Of a stretch of DNA of 20,054 bases, positions 7,808 through 14,912 are shown piece after piece. The position numbers and the translations under genes are program-made. Origin of the DNA: Hamadaea sp013361475 (GTDB lineage: Bacteria; Actinomycetota; Actinomycetes; Mycobacteriales; Micromonosporaceae); assembly GCF_040654195.1 (NCBI RefSeq), contig NZ_JBFAHM010000029.1, positions 1-20,054 on the forward strand, in the 5' to 3' direction. Position 1 is the first letter of the stretch; each line of letters begins with the position of its first letter. The notes beneath the pieces were generated by a model. The model was not told where the DNA came from. It did not search any database and saw only the letters and a list, made by a program, of their open reading frames with translations.

Positions 7808-7970
7808 GTTTCGTCCCTCCCCGGCGACCCGCGTCCCCCAACGACCCGATCGTGCCACAGCGGGGGAAGTCGGCGTCTTGAAGTAAACATAGGGGGGCGT
7901 CGCGGCCTGGGGAAGGGCCGATCGGGTGTGGCTGATCGGGGGTTCACGGTGGCTTGCCCGGCTCGGTCGG

Positions 7971-7976
7971 TAGTCT
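7971..7976 (+). promoter_or_regulatory. Candidate -10 box (TAGTCT) for ndk
   Basis: TAGTCT matches the actinobacterial TANNNT -10 pattern and lies 54 nt before the ndk start. This would leave a leader of about 45-50 nt that carries the strong ribosome site. No convincing -35 hexamer is seen at 16-18 nt spacing. A GATCGGG direct repeat (7920-7926 and 7934-7940, 14-bp period) lies just upstream and could be an operator. Confidence 0.4.
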
Positions 7977-8030
7977 GCTGATGAACCACGCTCACAAAGG
8001 GCGCAGCCGGAAAACCCAGGAGGAAAGCTC

Positions 8031-8441
8031 GTGGCCGAGCGCACGCTCGTACTGATCAAGCCGGACGCGGTACGCCGAGGGCTGGTCGGGGAGATCATCA
8101 GCCGGTTCGAGCGCAAAGGGCTCGAGATCGACGCGCTGGTGCTGCGCACGATGGACGCCGACCTCGCCGACGCGCACTACGCGGAGCACGTGACCAAGGC
8201 GTTCTACCCGCCACTGAAGCAGTTCATGACCTCGGGTCCGCTGCTCGCGGCGATCATCTCCGGCGACGAGGCGATCAGCGTCGTGCGTACGCTCGTCGGC
8301 GCGACGGACGGACGGGCCGCCGCGGCCGGCACGATCCGGGGCGACCTGTCGCTGTCCAACCGGGAGAACCTGGTGCACGCCTCGGACTCGACGGAGTCGG
8401 CGGAGCGCGAGATCAAGCTCTGGTTCCCCGAGGCGGTCTGA
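8031..8441 (+). CDS. ndk: Nucleoside diphosphate kinase
   Basis: The enzyme transfers the terminal phosphate of ATP to other nucleoside diphosphates through a phosphohistidine, balancing NTP and dNTP pools in the cytoplasm. The 136 residues are the standard length. ERTLVLIKPDAVRRGLVGEI is the family N-terminus with the nucleotide-contacting Lys, and the active-site histidine is His116 in ENLVHASDS. The conserved ending AEREIKLWFPE is present. The GTG start at 8031 follows AGGAGGAA by about 5 nt, an excellent ribosome site. The gene stands alone, with divergent VOC-protein and convergent LCP-protein neighbours. No anomaly is seen. Confidence 0.98.
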   Translation: MAERTLVLIKPDAVRRGLVGEIISRFERKGLEIDALVLRTMDADLADAHYAEHVTKAFYPPLKQFMTSGPLLAAIISGDEAISVVRTLVGATDGRAAAAGTIRGDLSLSNRENLVHASDSTESAEREIKLWFPEAV

Positions 8442-8443
8442 GG

Positions 8444-8456
8444 GCCGTCGCACGGC
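8444..8456. terminator. Short hairpin between convergent ndk and LCP genes
   Basis: GCCGT (8444-8448) and ACGGC (8452-8456) form a 5-bp stem around CGC, with possible wobble extension. It starts 2 nt after the ndk stop, and the LCP gene stop lies at 8469-8471. It is short and lacks a T tract, so this is a weak candidate for a shared terminator in a 27-nt gap. Confidence 0.3.
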
Positions 8457-8468
8457 TGGGAGACACCG

Positions 8469-9569
8469 TCACGACTTCGGCGGCTGCCAGGTCGCGGCGG
8501 TGTCGTTGTTGATCGCGGCGAAGAGCGTCGCGGCGACCGGCTTGTTGGCGTACACGACGCTCTGGTTGCCCTCCCAGCCGGTGCCGGTGGTCGGGTTCGT
8601 GATGAACCGGATCTTGTTGCTGGGAATCCCGCGCAGATCCATCGCCGTGCCGATCAGATCGAAATTCTTGTCGGCCGAGATCGCGCTGGCCGTCGCGGTC
8701 AGGAAGGCGTTGAGCTTGCCCGGGTCGGTCAGGATGCCCGCGCTGGTCGCCTTGGCCAGGATCGCCTTGATGACCTGCTGCTGATGCTTGATCCGGGAGA
8801 AATCGCCGTTGCTGAACTGCTTGCGCTGACGCGAGTAGTCCAGCGCCTCGGCCCCGTTCAAGTGCTGCATCCCGGCCGAGAACTTGCGGTACGGCGGGTG
8901 GATCGAGGTGAAGTTCTTCTCGACGTCGATGTCGATGCCGCCGAGCTTGTCGACCACAGCGGCGAAGCCTTCGAAGTCGATGACCACGACATGGTCGATG
9001 CGCACCTTGGTGTACTGCTCCACGGTCCGCACCATGAGCGGGATGCCGCCCCAGGCGAACGCGGCGTTGATCTTGGCTTTCACGCCGCCGTGGCCGTTGC
9101 CCGCCCGTGGAATGTCCAGCCAGGTGTCGCGGGGGATGGAGACCATCTGCGCCGCCTTGTGATCGGCGGTGACGTGGGCCAGCATGATGGTGTCGGTCCG
9201 GGAACCGTCGAGGTCGGGGTTCCGGGAGTCGCTGCCGAGGATCAGGATGTTCATTGCCTTGGTCGTCTCCGGCGGTTTCGTCGGCCTTTCCGACTCCACC
9301 ACCTCGGCGAACGCGTCCACCCTGGCCACCTTGTTTTCGACCGACTTCAGATACAGCCGCAGGCCCACGACCCCGCCCGCGGCGATCAAGGCGACCACGA
9401 CGAGGCTCCACAATGTGACCCGAAGCCATCGACGGCGCTTCTTCGTCGGAACCGGAGCCGGCTCGGCCTCCGGCTCGGCCTCCGGCTCGGCCGCCGTCGC
9501 GGCCGCATCGCCCCCGTGGGCGATCTCCTGGGGATCGATGCTGTCACCAGCATCCGAGGGGATCGACAT
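8469..9569 (-). CDS. LytR-CpsA-Psr (LCP) family cell-wall glycopolymer ligase
   Basis: LCP enzymes sit outside the membrane and transfer lipid-linked glycopolymers such as teichoic acids, capsule or arabinogalactan to peptidoglycan. The ATG at 9569 gives 366 residues. An acidic cytoplasmic tail contains Glu-Pro-Glu-Ala repeats (about 28-38). A basic stop (KKRRRW), one helix (about 50-70) and the LCP domain (about 105-275) follow. Diagnostic residues are visible: Asp114/Arg116 in LGSDSR, Arg124 and Asp126 in GSRTDTIM, Arg147/Asp148 in SIPRDTW, the central LGGIDIDV, and Arg247 in YSRQRK with Arg259 in FSRIKHQQ. No ribosome site is obvious. TATCGT, a possible -10, lies 8 nt upstream, so a leaderless message is possible. 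It is divergent from the glycosyltransferase operon at 9702, which suggests it handles that polymer. Confidence 0.95.
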   Translation of the reverse strand: MSIPSDAGDSIDPQEIAHGGDAAATAAEPEAEPEAEPAPVPTKKRRRWLRVTLWSLVVVALIAAGGVVGLRLYLKSVENKVARVDAFAEVVESERPTKPPETTKAMNILILGSDSRNPDLDGSRTDTIMLAHVTADHKAAQMVSIPRDTWLDIPRAGNGHGGVKAKINAAFAWGGIPLMVRTVEQYTKVRIDHVVVIDFEGFAAVVDKLGGIDIDVEKNFTSIHPPYRKFSAGMQHLNGAEALDYSRQRKQFSNGDFSRIKHQQQVIKAILAKATSAGILTDPGKLNAFLTATASAISADKNFDLIGTAMDLRGIPSNKIRFITNPTTGTGWEGNQSVVYANKPVAATLFAAINNDTAATWQPPKS

Positions 9570-9701
9570 GGGACCAGACGATACCGCGCGCGGAAGATCA
9601 CCCCGGGACCGCGAGAACCAGGTCGACCAGGCCCGCCGTGTTAGCATGCGCGCCGGTCCGGCCGTGCGCGGAGGGCCGATTCGATCGAGGGGGCGCGTCG
9701 G

Positions 9702-11483
9702 GTGACGGAGGACAGTCCAGCTCCGGCGGTCCGTCGCCTGCCGGGGACGCCGCTGCGGGCACGCGTACGCAATGTGCTGCGTGCCGTCAAACGGCGGTCG
9801 CGCCGGGCCCGGCCGTTGCCCGCATGGGCCGATCGGCGTACGGAATCCGACCGGCTGACGGTGCGATCGGGACGGTTGGCGATCGTCGTCGACACCGTCG
9901 GTGAGCTGCTCCGGCTGGCCTCGGCCCCAGCGTCGGAGCCGGTGACGGGCATCGATCTGACCGTCCGCTCGTGGGTTCGGCCGTGGCCGCAGTGGATCGG
10001 GCGTACGCCGCCCGTTCCGGGCCTGCTGCGCCAGGAGATGAGCCTCCCCGACGGTGACGGCCCCGCAGCGCTGGGCTGGACGGTCGCTCAGCCGATCGCG
10101 TCCCGGCAGCTCCTGATGGCGGCGCTGAGCGTCCTCTCGCCGATCCGGCCGCTGCCCGCCACGCTCACCGCCGACGTCTACGTCGACGGCGACCGGCCCG
10201 CCTGGTTACCGATCGGTCCCGCGTACCACGCCGCCGAAGCGCGTCGCCCGGACGGTGGGCCGCTTCCGGCGTACGACTTGGTGGTGCGAGGCGAGACCGA
10301 AGGGCTCGTCCTCGTCGACGCGGCCGGCGCCCATCCGCGCGGCCGGCAGGAGACGTCCGTGACCTTGCCCCGCGCGGAGCTGCGGATGAGCGCGGCCGAC
10401 GACGGCTGGACCTGGCAGGTCGGACGGCCGGGCCGGGCGGACGTGGTCGTGGCAGGGCGGGCCGGTGAGGCTCTGGACGAGCGGCAGACCGCGGCGTTGG
10501 CGCAGGTCGGCCTGGCGACGCTGACCGGAGACCCGGCGCCGGGCCGGCTCGGCGCGGGCGTCCTGGCGCAACTGGCGATGACCGGTTTGGTGCTGTCCGC
10601 GCCGGGACTGCCCCCGGAGATTCGCGCGCATCTGCACGAAGAGCTGGTCGGTTGCCTGACGGACGTGCCGGGCGACCGCGATCCGCTCGACCGGGAGGTG
10701 CACGGCGTCGTGCAGCGACGTGCCGCGCTGCGGCATCACGCGAGCGCGTTGGGGCTGCGAACGGTTGCGGCCGAACGCCATCCGACCAGCTCGCGGCTGC
10801 CCGGCGTCTCGGCGATCCTGGTCAGCCGCCGGCCCGACCGCGCGCTGGCCGCCGCGTCCGCGCTGGCCGGGCAGACTTATCCGGAGTTGGAACTGGTCGT
10901 CGGTCTGCACGGCCACGAGCCGACGCCTGACCAGGTGGAACGCCTGAAGGGGCTGCCCATCCCGGTACGCCTCGCGTCGTTCCCGGCCGCGACCGGCTTC
11001 GGCGAGGTGCTGGCGGAGACCACCCGCCTGGCCTCCGGCAGCCTGGTGACCAAGGTGGACGACGACGACCATTACGGGCCGGAACACATCTGGGACCTCG
11101 TGCTCGCCCGGCTGCACTCGGGCGCAACCGTCGTCGGGAAAGGCGCCGAGTTCGTCTACCTTGAGCCGTTCGACACCACCGTCCGGCGCCGGATGGGCGG
11201 CGAACTCTACACCGACGTCGTCGCGGGCGGCACGATGATGATCTCGCGAGGCGACCTCGACGAGGTCGGCGGCTGGCGGCCGGTGTCCCGCTCGGTCGAC
11301 CGCGCCCTGCTCGACCGGGTTCTCGCCGCGGGCGGCCTCGTCTACCGCACTCACGGATTCGGCTTCCTCTATACCCGCCACGACGACGGGCACACCTGGG
11401 ACCCCGGAGTGGAGTACTTCCTCCACGACCCGGCCCGGCGCTGGACGGGACGGCCGCCCTATCGAGAGTTCGCGGCACGATGA
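9702..11483 (+). CDS. Large glycosyltransferase with C-terminal GT2 domain
   Basis: A 593-residue protein. The GTG start at 9702 follows a GAGGGGG ribosome site. After a basic, Pro-rich N-terminus, residues ~50-350 form a mixed region that I do not recognise. The GT-A domain covers about 365-575: VSAILVSRRPDRALAAASAL, QTYPELELVVGLHG, then TKVDDDDHYGPEHI, whose acidic cluster (453-456) is the metal/nucleotide-sugar binding DxD equivalent, and TMMISRGDLDEVGGW as the acceptor-loop region. Such family 2 enzymes add sugars from NDP donors to surface polysaccharides or glycoproteins. No membrane helix is seen, so it is probably cytoplasmic or membrane-peripheral. Its stop overlaps the next start as ATGA, so it is coupled to the two following glycosyltransferases. 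Donor and acceptor cannot be told from the sequence. Confidence 0.88.
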   Translation: MTEDSPAPAVRRLPGTPLRARVRNVLRAVKRRSRRARPLPAWADRRTESDRLTVRSGRLAIVVDTVGELLRLASAPASEPVTGIDLTVRSWVRPWPQWIGRTPPVPGLLRQEMSLPDGDGPAALGWTVAQPIASRQLLMAALSVLSPIRPLPATLTADVYVDGDRPAWLPIGPAYHAAEARRPDGGPLPAYDLVVRGETEGLVLVDAAGAHPRGRQETSVTLPRAELRMSAADDGWTWQVGRPGRADVVVAGRAGEALDERQTAALAQVGLATLTGDPAPGRLGAGVLAQLAMTGLVLSAPGLPPEIRAHLHEELVGCLTDVPGDRDPLDREVHGVVQRRAALRHHASALGLRTVAAERHPTSSRLPGVSAILVSRRPDRALAAASALAGQTYPELELVVGLHGHEPTPDQVERLKGLPIPVRLASFPAATGFGEVLAETTRLASGSLVTKVDDDDHYGPEHIWDLVLARLHSGATVVGKGAEFVYLEPFDTTVRRRMGGELYTDVVAGGTMMISRGDLDEVGGWRPVSRSVDRALLDRVLAAGGLVYRTHGFGFLYTRHDDGHTWDPGVEYFLHDPARRWTGRPPYREFAAR

Positions 11484-12994
11484 CGGCCAACGACTGGTCC
11501 GGGATCGGCGTACCGCCGCCGCTGGGCGGCTGGCATCCCGAGCTGGCCGTCAGCGTCCTGATCCCGGCGTACGCGAATCAAGCCCACCTGGATCTGACGC
11601 TCGCCGCGCTGGCGGCGCAGACCTACCCGGCCGAGCTGCTCGAAGTGATCGTCGTCGACGACGGTTCACCGACACCCCTCCGGCTTCCGGCCCTTCGCCC
11701 GCAGAACACCCGGGTCGTCCGGGCGCCCGGAGCCGGCTGGGGTCCCGGGTACGCCGTCTCCGTCGGCGCGAACGAGGCGACCGGCGCGATCCTCCACCGG
11801 ATCGACGCCGACATGCTGCTGTTCCCGGACCACGTCGAGGCGCTGGCCCGGTGGCACCACCTCGTCCCGTACGCCGTGACGCTGGGCATGAAGCGCTTCG
11901 CCGACGTTCTGCCGTCGAGTCTTTCGCCTGAGCAGGTGCGCGCAGGGGTGGCCGGGTTGTTCACGGAGGACGGCACCGAACCACACGACTACCTCGAAGA
12001 CCTGTTCCGGCGTACGCGAGACCTGCGGGACGCCGGCCCGACGGCGTTCCTGGCGCACGTCGGGGCGACGACGGCGGTCAGCCGGACGCTGTACGACGCC
12101 GCGGGCGGCTACGACGGATCCCTCCACCTGGGCGAGGACACCGAGTTCGGGTACCGGCTGGCCCAGGCGGGCGCGCTGTTCATCCCGGATCGGGCCGCGC
12201 GTGCCTGGCACGTCGGACCGACCGCGATGTCCCGGCGCGGGGACGGACTCCGGCGGTACAACCGGCCGTTTCTCGCCGACCGCATGCCCCAGCCGCGCTG
12301 GCTCCGGAGCAACGGTGGTCCTACATGGACGACTCCGCTCGTCGTGGCGGTCGTCGACGTCGCCGGGCACGACCTCGAAACCGTGCGAGCCTGCGTCGAC
12401 GGACTGCTGCGGGGCGACGAACGAGACCTGCGCGTCGTGCTGACCGGCTCGGCGGAGCTGTCCGATCCCCGGCGCGACGTCCTGGCCGATCCCCAGCTCG
12501 AGCTGCGGCTGATCCAGCAGAGCTACCGAGGCGAGCCCCGGGTGCGATTCGCCGAATCCGTGGAATCGGTGTTCCCCTCGCCGTTCCTGTTGCGTGTCCC
12601 GGCGTACGCGCGGCTCGCGCCGGGCACCGTGCCGATGCTCCTCGCGGAGGCCGACCGCCACGAGGCGGCGGTCGTCACCGCCGGACCGGTGACGTTGTCG
12701 CGCACCGCTTCGGCGGCCCGAACCGGGTTCGGCGTACCGGCACCACCGCACCGCACGGTCGGGTCCGCCGGGATCGTGGATCTGCGTACGCTGCCGCCGG
12801 AGGTGCTGGCCGACCTGTCCGGCGACGCCCACCCCGGCCCCGAAGCCGGCCGGTGGACCCCGCTCACCGTCGAAGTGGGCGGCGTCCGGACGCTGCTGCG
12901 CGCCGCCGCGGTGGTGGCTAAGCTTTCCGCGACCCGGGCAGCCCGACGGCTGTCTGCGGCCACCCGCCGTCGAAAGGGCACGCCGCATGGCTGA
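11480..12994 (+). CDS. Family 2 glycosyltransferase with a second, degenerate GT-A-like half
   Basis: A 504-residue protein. The first half is a clear GT2 enzyme (about 23-250): SVLIPAYANQAHLDLTLAAL, VIVVDDGSPTP (Asp60/Asp61), the DxD motif RIDADMLLF (Asp109, Asp111), and GEDTEFGYRLAQAG with Glu219/Asp220 as likely catalytic-base region. The second half (about 283-430) begins PLVVAVVDVAGHDLETVRACVDGLL and contains DLRVVLTGS. This resembles the opening strands of another GT-A domain but lacks DDG and DxD motifs. The C-terminus is basic. The ATG overlaps the previous stop (ATGA), and the stop overlaps the next gene by 8 nt, so the three genes form one translational unit. It probably builds a surface glycan. 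The sugar specificity is unknown. Confidence 0.9.
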   Translation: MTANDWSGIGVPPPLGGWHPELAVSVLIPAYANQAHLDLTLAALAAQTYPAELLEVIVVDDGSPTPLRLPALRPQNTRVVRAPGAGWGPGYAVSVGANEATGAILHRIDADMLLFPDHVEALARWHHLVPYAVTLGMKRFADVLPSSLSPEQVRAGVAGLFTEDGTEPHDYLEDLFRRTRDLRDAGPTAFLAHVGATTAVSRTLYDAAGGYDGSLHLGEDTEFGYRLAQAGALFIPDRAARAWHVGPTAMSRRGDGLRRYNRPFLADRMPQPRWLRSNGGPTWTTPLVVAVVDVAGHDLETVRACVDGLLRGDERDLRVVLTGSAELSDPRRDVLADPQLELRLIQQSYRGEPRVRFAESVESVFPSPFLLRVPAYARLAPGTVPMLLAEADRHEAAVVTAGPVTLSRTASAARTGFGVPAPPHRTVGSAGIVDLRTLPPEVLADLSGDAHPGPEAGRWTPLTVEVGGVRTLLRAAAVVAKLSATRAARRLSAATRRRKGTPHG

Positions 12995-14912
12995 CAGCTT
13001 CCTGTTCGTCCAGGATGCGAGCTGGCCTGTCGTACCCGGCGTCTGCTGCTGGCGGCACTCCCTCCGCAGCGCGTTGACCGAAGCCGGAGCGACGCTGTCC
13101 ACGGCTGTCGTCGAGCCCGTCCCGGCCGAACCGCCGGTCCTCGGCCCGCCCGGAGCCGGTCGCGCCGCCCGGTTGCCTCGCGTCGTACGCCGCCCGGCCG
13201 GCCTCGCGTACCGGGGAGCCAAACACGTCACGCGGGTCGTGCGCACCGCGTACACGGGGGAGGGCCGCCGGGCGAAGACTGCCGTCCGGCAGCTCGCCAC
13301 GGTCTTGAGCCGCGCGGACCTCCTCGTGGCCGAATCCGTCGGAGCGGCCGAGGCCGCGCTGGCGGCAGGCGCCCCCGGCCAACGCTTGTGGACATTGGCG
13401 CTGCCCGCCGAACGACTGCTCGCCGGGAGGGAGACCGGGCCCGATGCCCAGATCGCCCGGGTCGCACCGCAAATCGCCGGCTTCCTGACCGACTCGGAGC
13501 TCGCGCGCGAGTCGGTCGAGCGAGCGGCGCACGCGACCCGGGTGCGAGTCGAGATCTTCCCGCCGCTGACCGCCGACCGCCCCTGCCCGGACTGCGCCAC
13601 GGACGCGCTGGTCGAATCGTCGACCGGAATGCCGGAATCGGCCGCGCCCTTGGCGATCTGGCGCGACCTTCTCCACGGCCGACCGGCCGGCTCCTACTCC
13701 TTCGCCGCCGCCCGCTGGGCCGGCCAGGGCGCGACCTGGGAGCCCGCGCCACTCCTCGACTGGACCCAAGCCGATCAGGGCCGCTCGCTGTCCATCGACG
13801 CCGCGGAACCCGCCGAACCCTGGACCGCAGATCGGCAACAGGCCACGGTGGCCCGGATGATCGCCGCGACATCGCCCGTCCGCACGGGGTCCACCCGCCC
13901 GCGACGACGCGTCCTCGTCTCCGGCTACGATCTCAAGTTCGCCCGCGAGCTGGCCGCGCGCCTCGACGCCCGCGACGACCTCGACCTCACCCTCGACACC
14001 TGGCCCTACCTCGGCCATCGCTCGCCCGACACCAGCCGCCTGCTCGCCCAGGCCGACACAGTGTTCGCGGAATGGGCCCGGCCCAGCGCAGTCTGGCTCT
14101 CGCGCCACAAGCGGCCCGGGCAGACGCTCATCGTCCGCCTCCACCGCTACGAGCTCGACTGCCCCTATCCCCGAGACATCGACATCGATGCCGTGGACGC
14201 GGTGGTCCACGTGTCGCCGCCGATCCGCACACGCATCCGCAAGGAACTCGGCTGGCCCGACGACAAGCTCGTCTACATCCCTAACTACCTCGACGTCGAC
14301 TGGTTCGACCGGCCCAAACTGCCCGGCGCGCGGTTCGGCCTCGGCTTCGTGGGCCTCGAGTTCATGAACAAGCGATTCGACCTCGCCCTCGACATCCTCG
14401 CCGCGGTCCGCCGGGTAGACCCCCGCTTCACCCTCCAGGTCCGCTCGACGATGCCTTGGGACAACGTGTACGCCTGGCCCCGCGACGAAGAACGTGCGTT
14501 CGTCGGGTGGTGCCTCGAACGGATCACGCGCGACCCGCTGCTGCGCGGCGCGGTCCACTTCGATCCCCCCGGGCGAGACATGGCCGGCTGGTACCGGAAA
14601 GTCGGCCACGTCCTGTCGACGAGCGACATCGAGAGCTTCCACCTGGCCGCCGCCGAAGGCATGGCCTCCCGGGCCGTCCCCGTGATCCGGCCCTGGCCGG
14701 GCGCGTCCGAGATTTACGCGCCCGAATGGATCCAGCCCTCGGTCGACGCGGCCGCCGCGTTCGTCCTGGCCTCAACCGAACCGGAGACCTGGTTGGATCG
14801 AGGCGCGCGGGCCCAGGCCGAGATCCGGAAGACCGCGGATCCGGTGGCGACGGTCGCGGCGTGGGCCGATCTGTTGCACGGGGATGTGGCGGGCGCGAAG
14901 GCGCGCTTCTAG
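12987..14912 (+). CDS. GT4-like (GT-B fold) glycosyltransferase with extra N-terminal half
   Basis: A 641-residue protein. The C-terminal part (about 306-641) is a GT-B glycosyltransferase. RRVLVSGYDLKFARELAARL starts the first Rossmann domain. VHVSPPIRTRIRKELGWPDDKLVYIPNYLD lies at the domain hinge. FGLGFVGLEFMNKRFDLAL begins the donor domain. The EX7E motif spans Glu549 and Glu557 (IESFHLAAAEGM), characteristic of GT4 retaining enzymes. Residues ~1-250 look like a second, weaker GT-B half (SRADLLVAESVGAAEAAL and GFLTDSELARESVERAA) that ends near a CPDC motif (200-203). The start ATG overlaps the previous gene by 8 nt. The TAG stop overlaps the stop of the opposing gene in the shared CTAG at 14909-14912. 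It is likely part of surface glycan assembly. Confidence 0.87.
   Translation: MADSFLFVQDASWPVVPGVCCWRHSLRSALTEAGATLSTAVVEPVPAEPPVLGPPGAGRAARLPRVVRRPAGLAYRGAKHVTRVVRTAYTGEGRRAKTAVRQLATVLSRADLLVAESVGAAEAALAAGAPGQRLWTLALPAERLLAGRETGPDAQIARVAPQIAGFLTDSELARESVERAAHATRVRVEIFPPLTADRPCPDCATDALVESSTGMPESAAPLAIWRDLLHGRPAGSYSFAAARWAGQGATWEPAPLLDWTQADQGRSLSIDAAEPAEPWTADRQQATVARMIAATSPVRTGSTRPRRRVLVSGYDLKFARELAARLDARDDLDLTLDTWPYLGHRSPDTSRLLAQADTVFAEWARPSAVWLSRHKRPGQTLIVRLHRYELDCPYPRDIDIDAVDAVVHVSPPIRTRIRKELGWPDDKLVYIPNYLDVDWFDRPKLPGARFGLGFVGLEFMNKRFDLALDILAAVRRVDPRFTLQVRSTMPWDNVYAWPRDEERAFVGWCLERITRDPLLRGAVHFDPPGRDMAGWYRKVGHVLSTSDIESFHLAAAEGMASRAVPVIRPWPGASEIYAPEWIQPSVDAAAAFVLASTEPETWLDRGARAQAEIRKTADPVATVAAWADLLHGDVAGAKARF

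Noticed and set aside
9450..9490. Short tandem repeat in the LCP gene (GGCTCGGCCTCC units)
   Set aside because: It encodes the Glu-Pro-Glu-Ala tail of the LCP protein and needs no other explanation.
8784..9644. A 286-codon plus-strand open frame opposite the LCP gene
   Set aside because: It is an antisense shadow. The LCP protein on the other strand has all family motifs.
9641..9680. A hairpin and TAGCAT box upstream of the 9702 gene as a promoter-operator
   Set aside because: TAGCAT is a plausible -10, but there is no -35, and the imperfect GCGC/GCCGG inverted repeat is what one expects in G/C-rich DNA. Too weak to list.
11666..14642. Two long minus-strand open frames (644 and 574 codons) opposite the glycosyltransferases
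   Set aside because: They have Arg/Gly/Pro-rich shadow composition and overlap genes with clear motifs and coupled starts on the plus strand.
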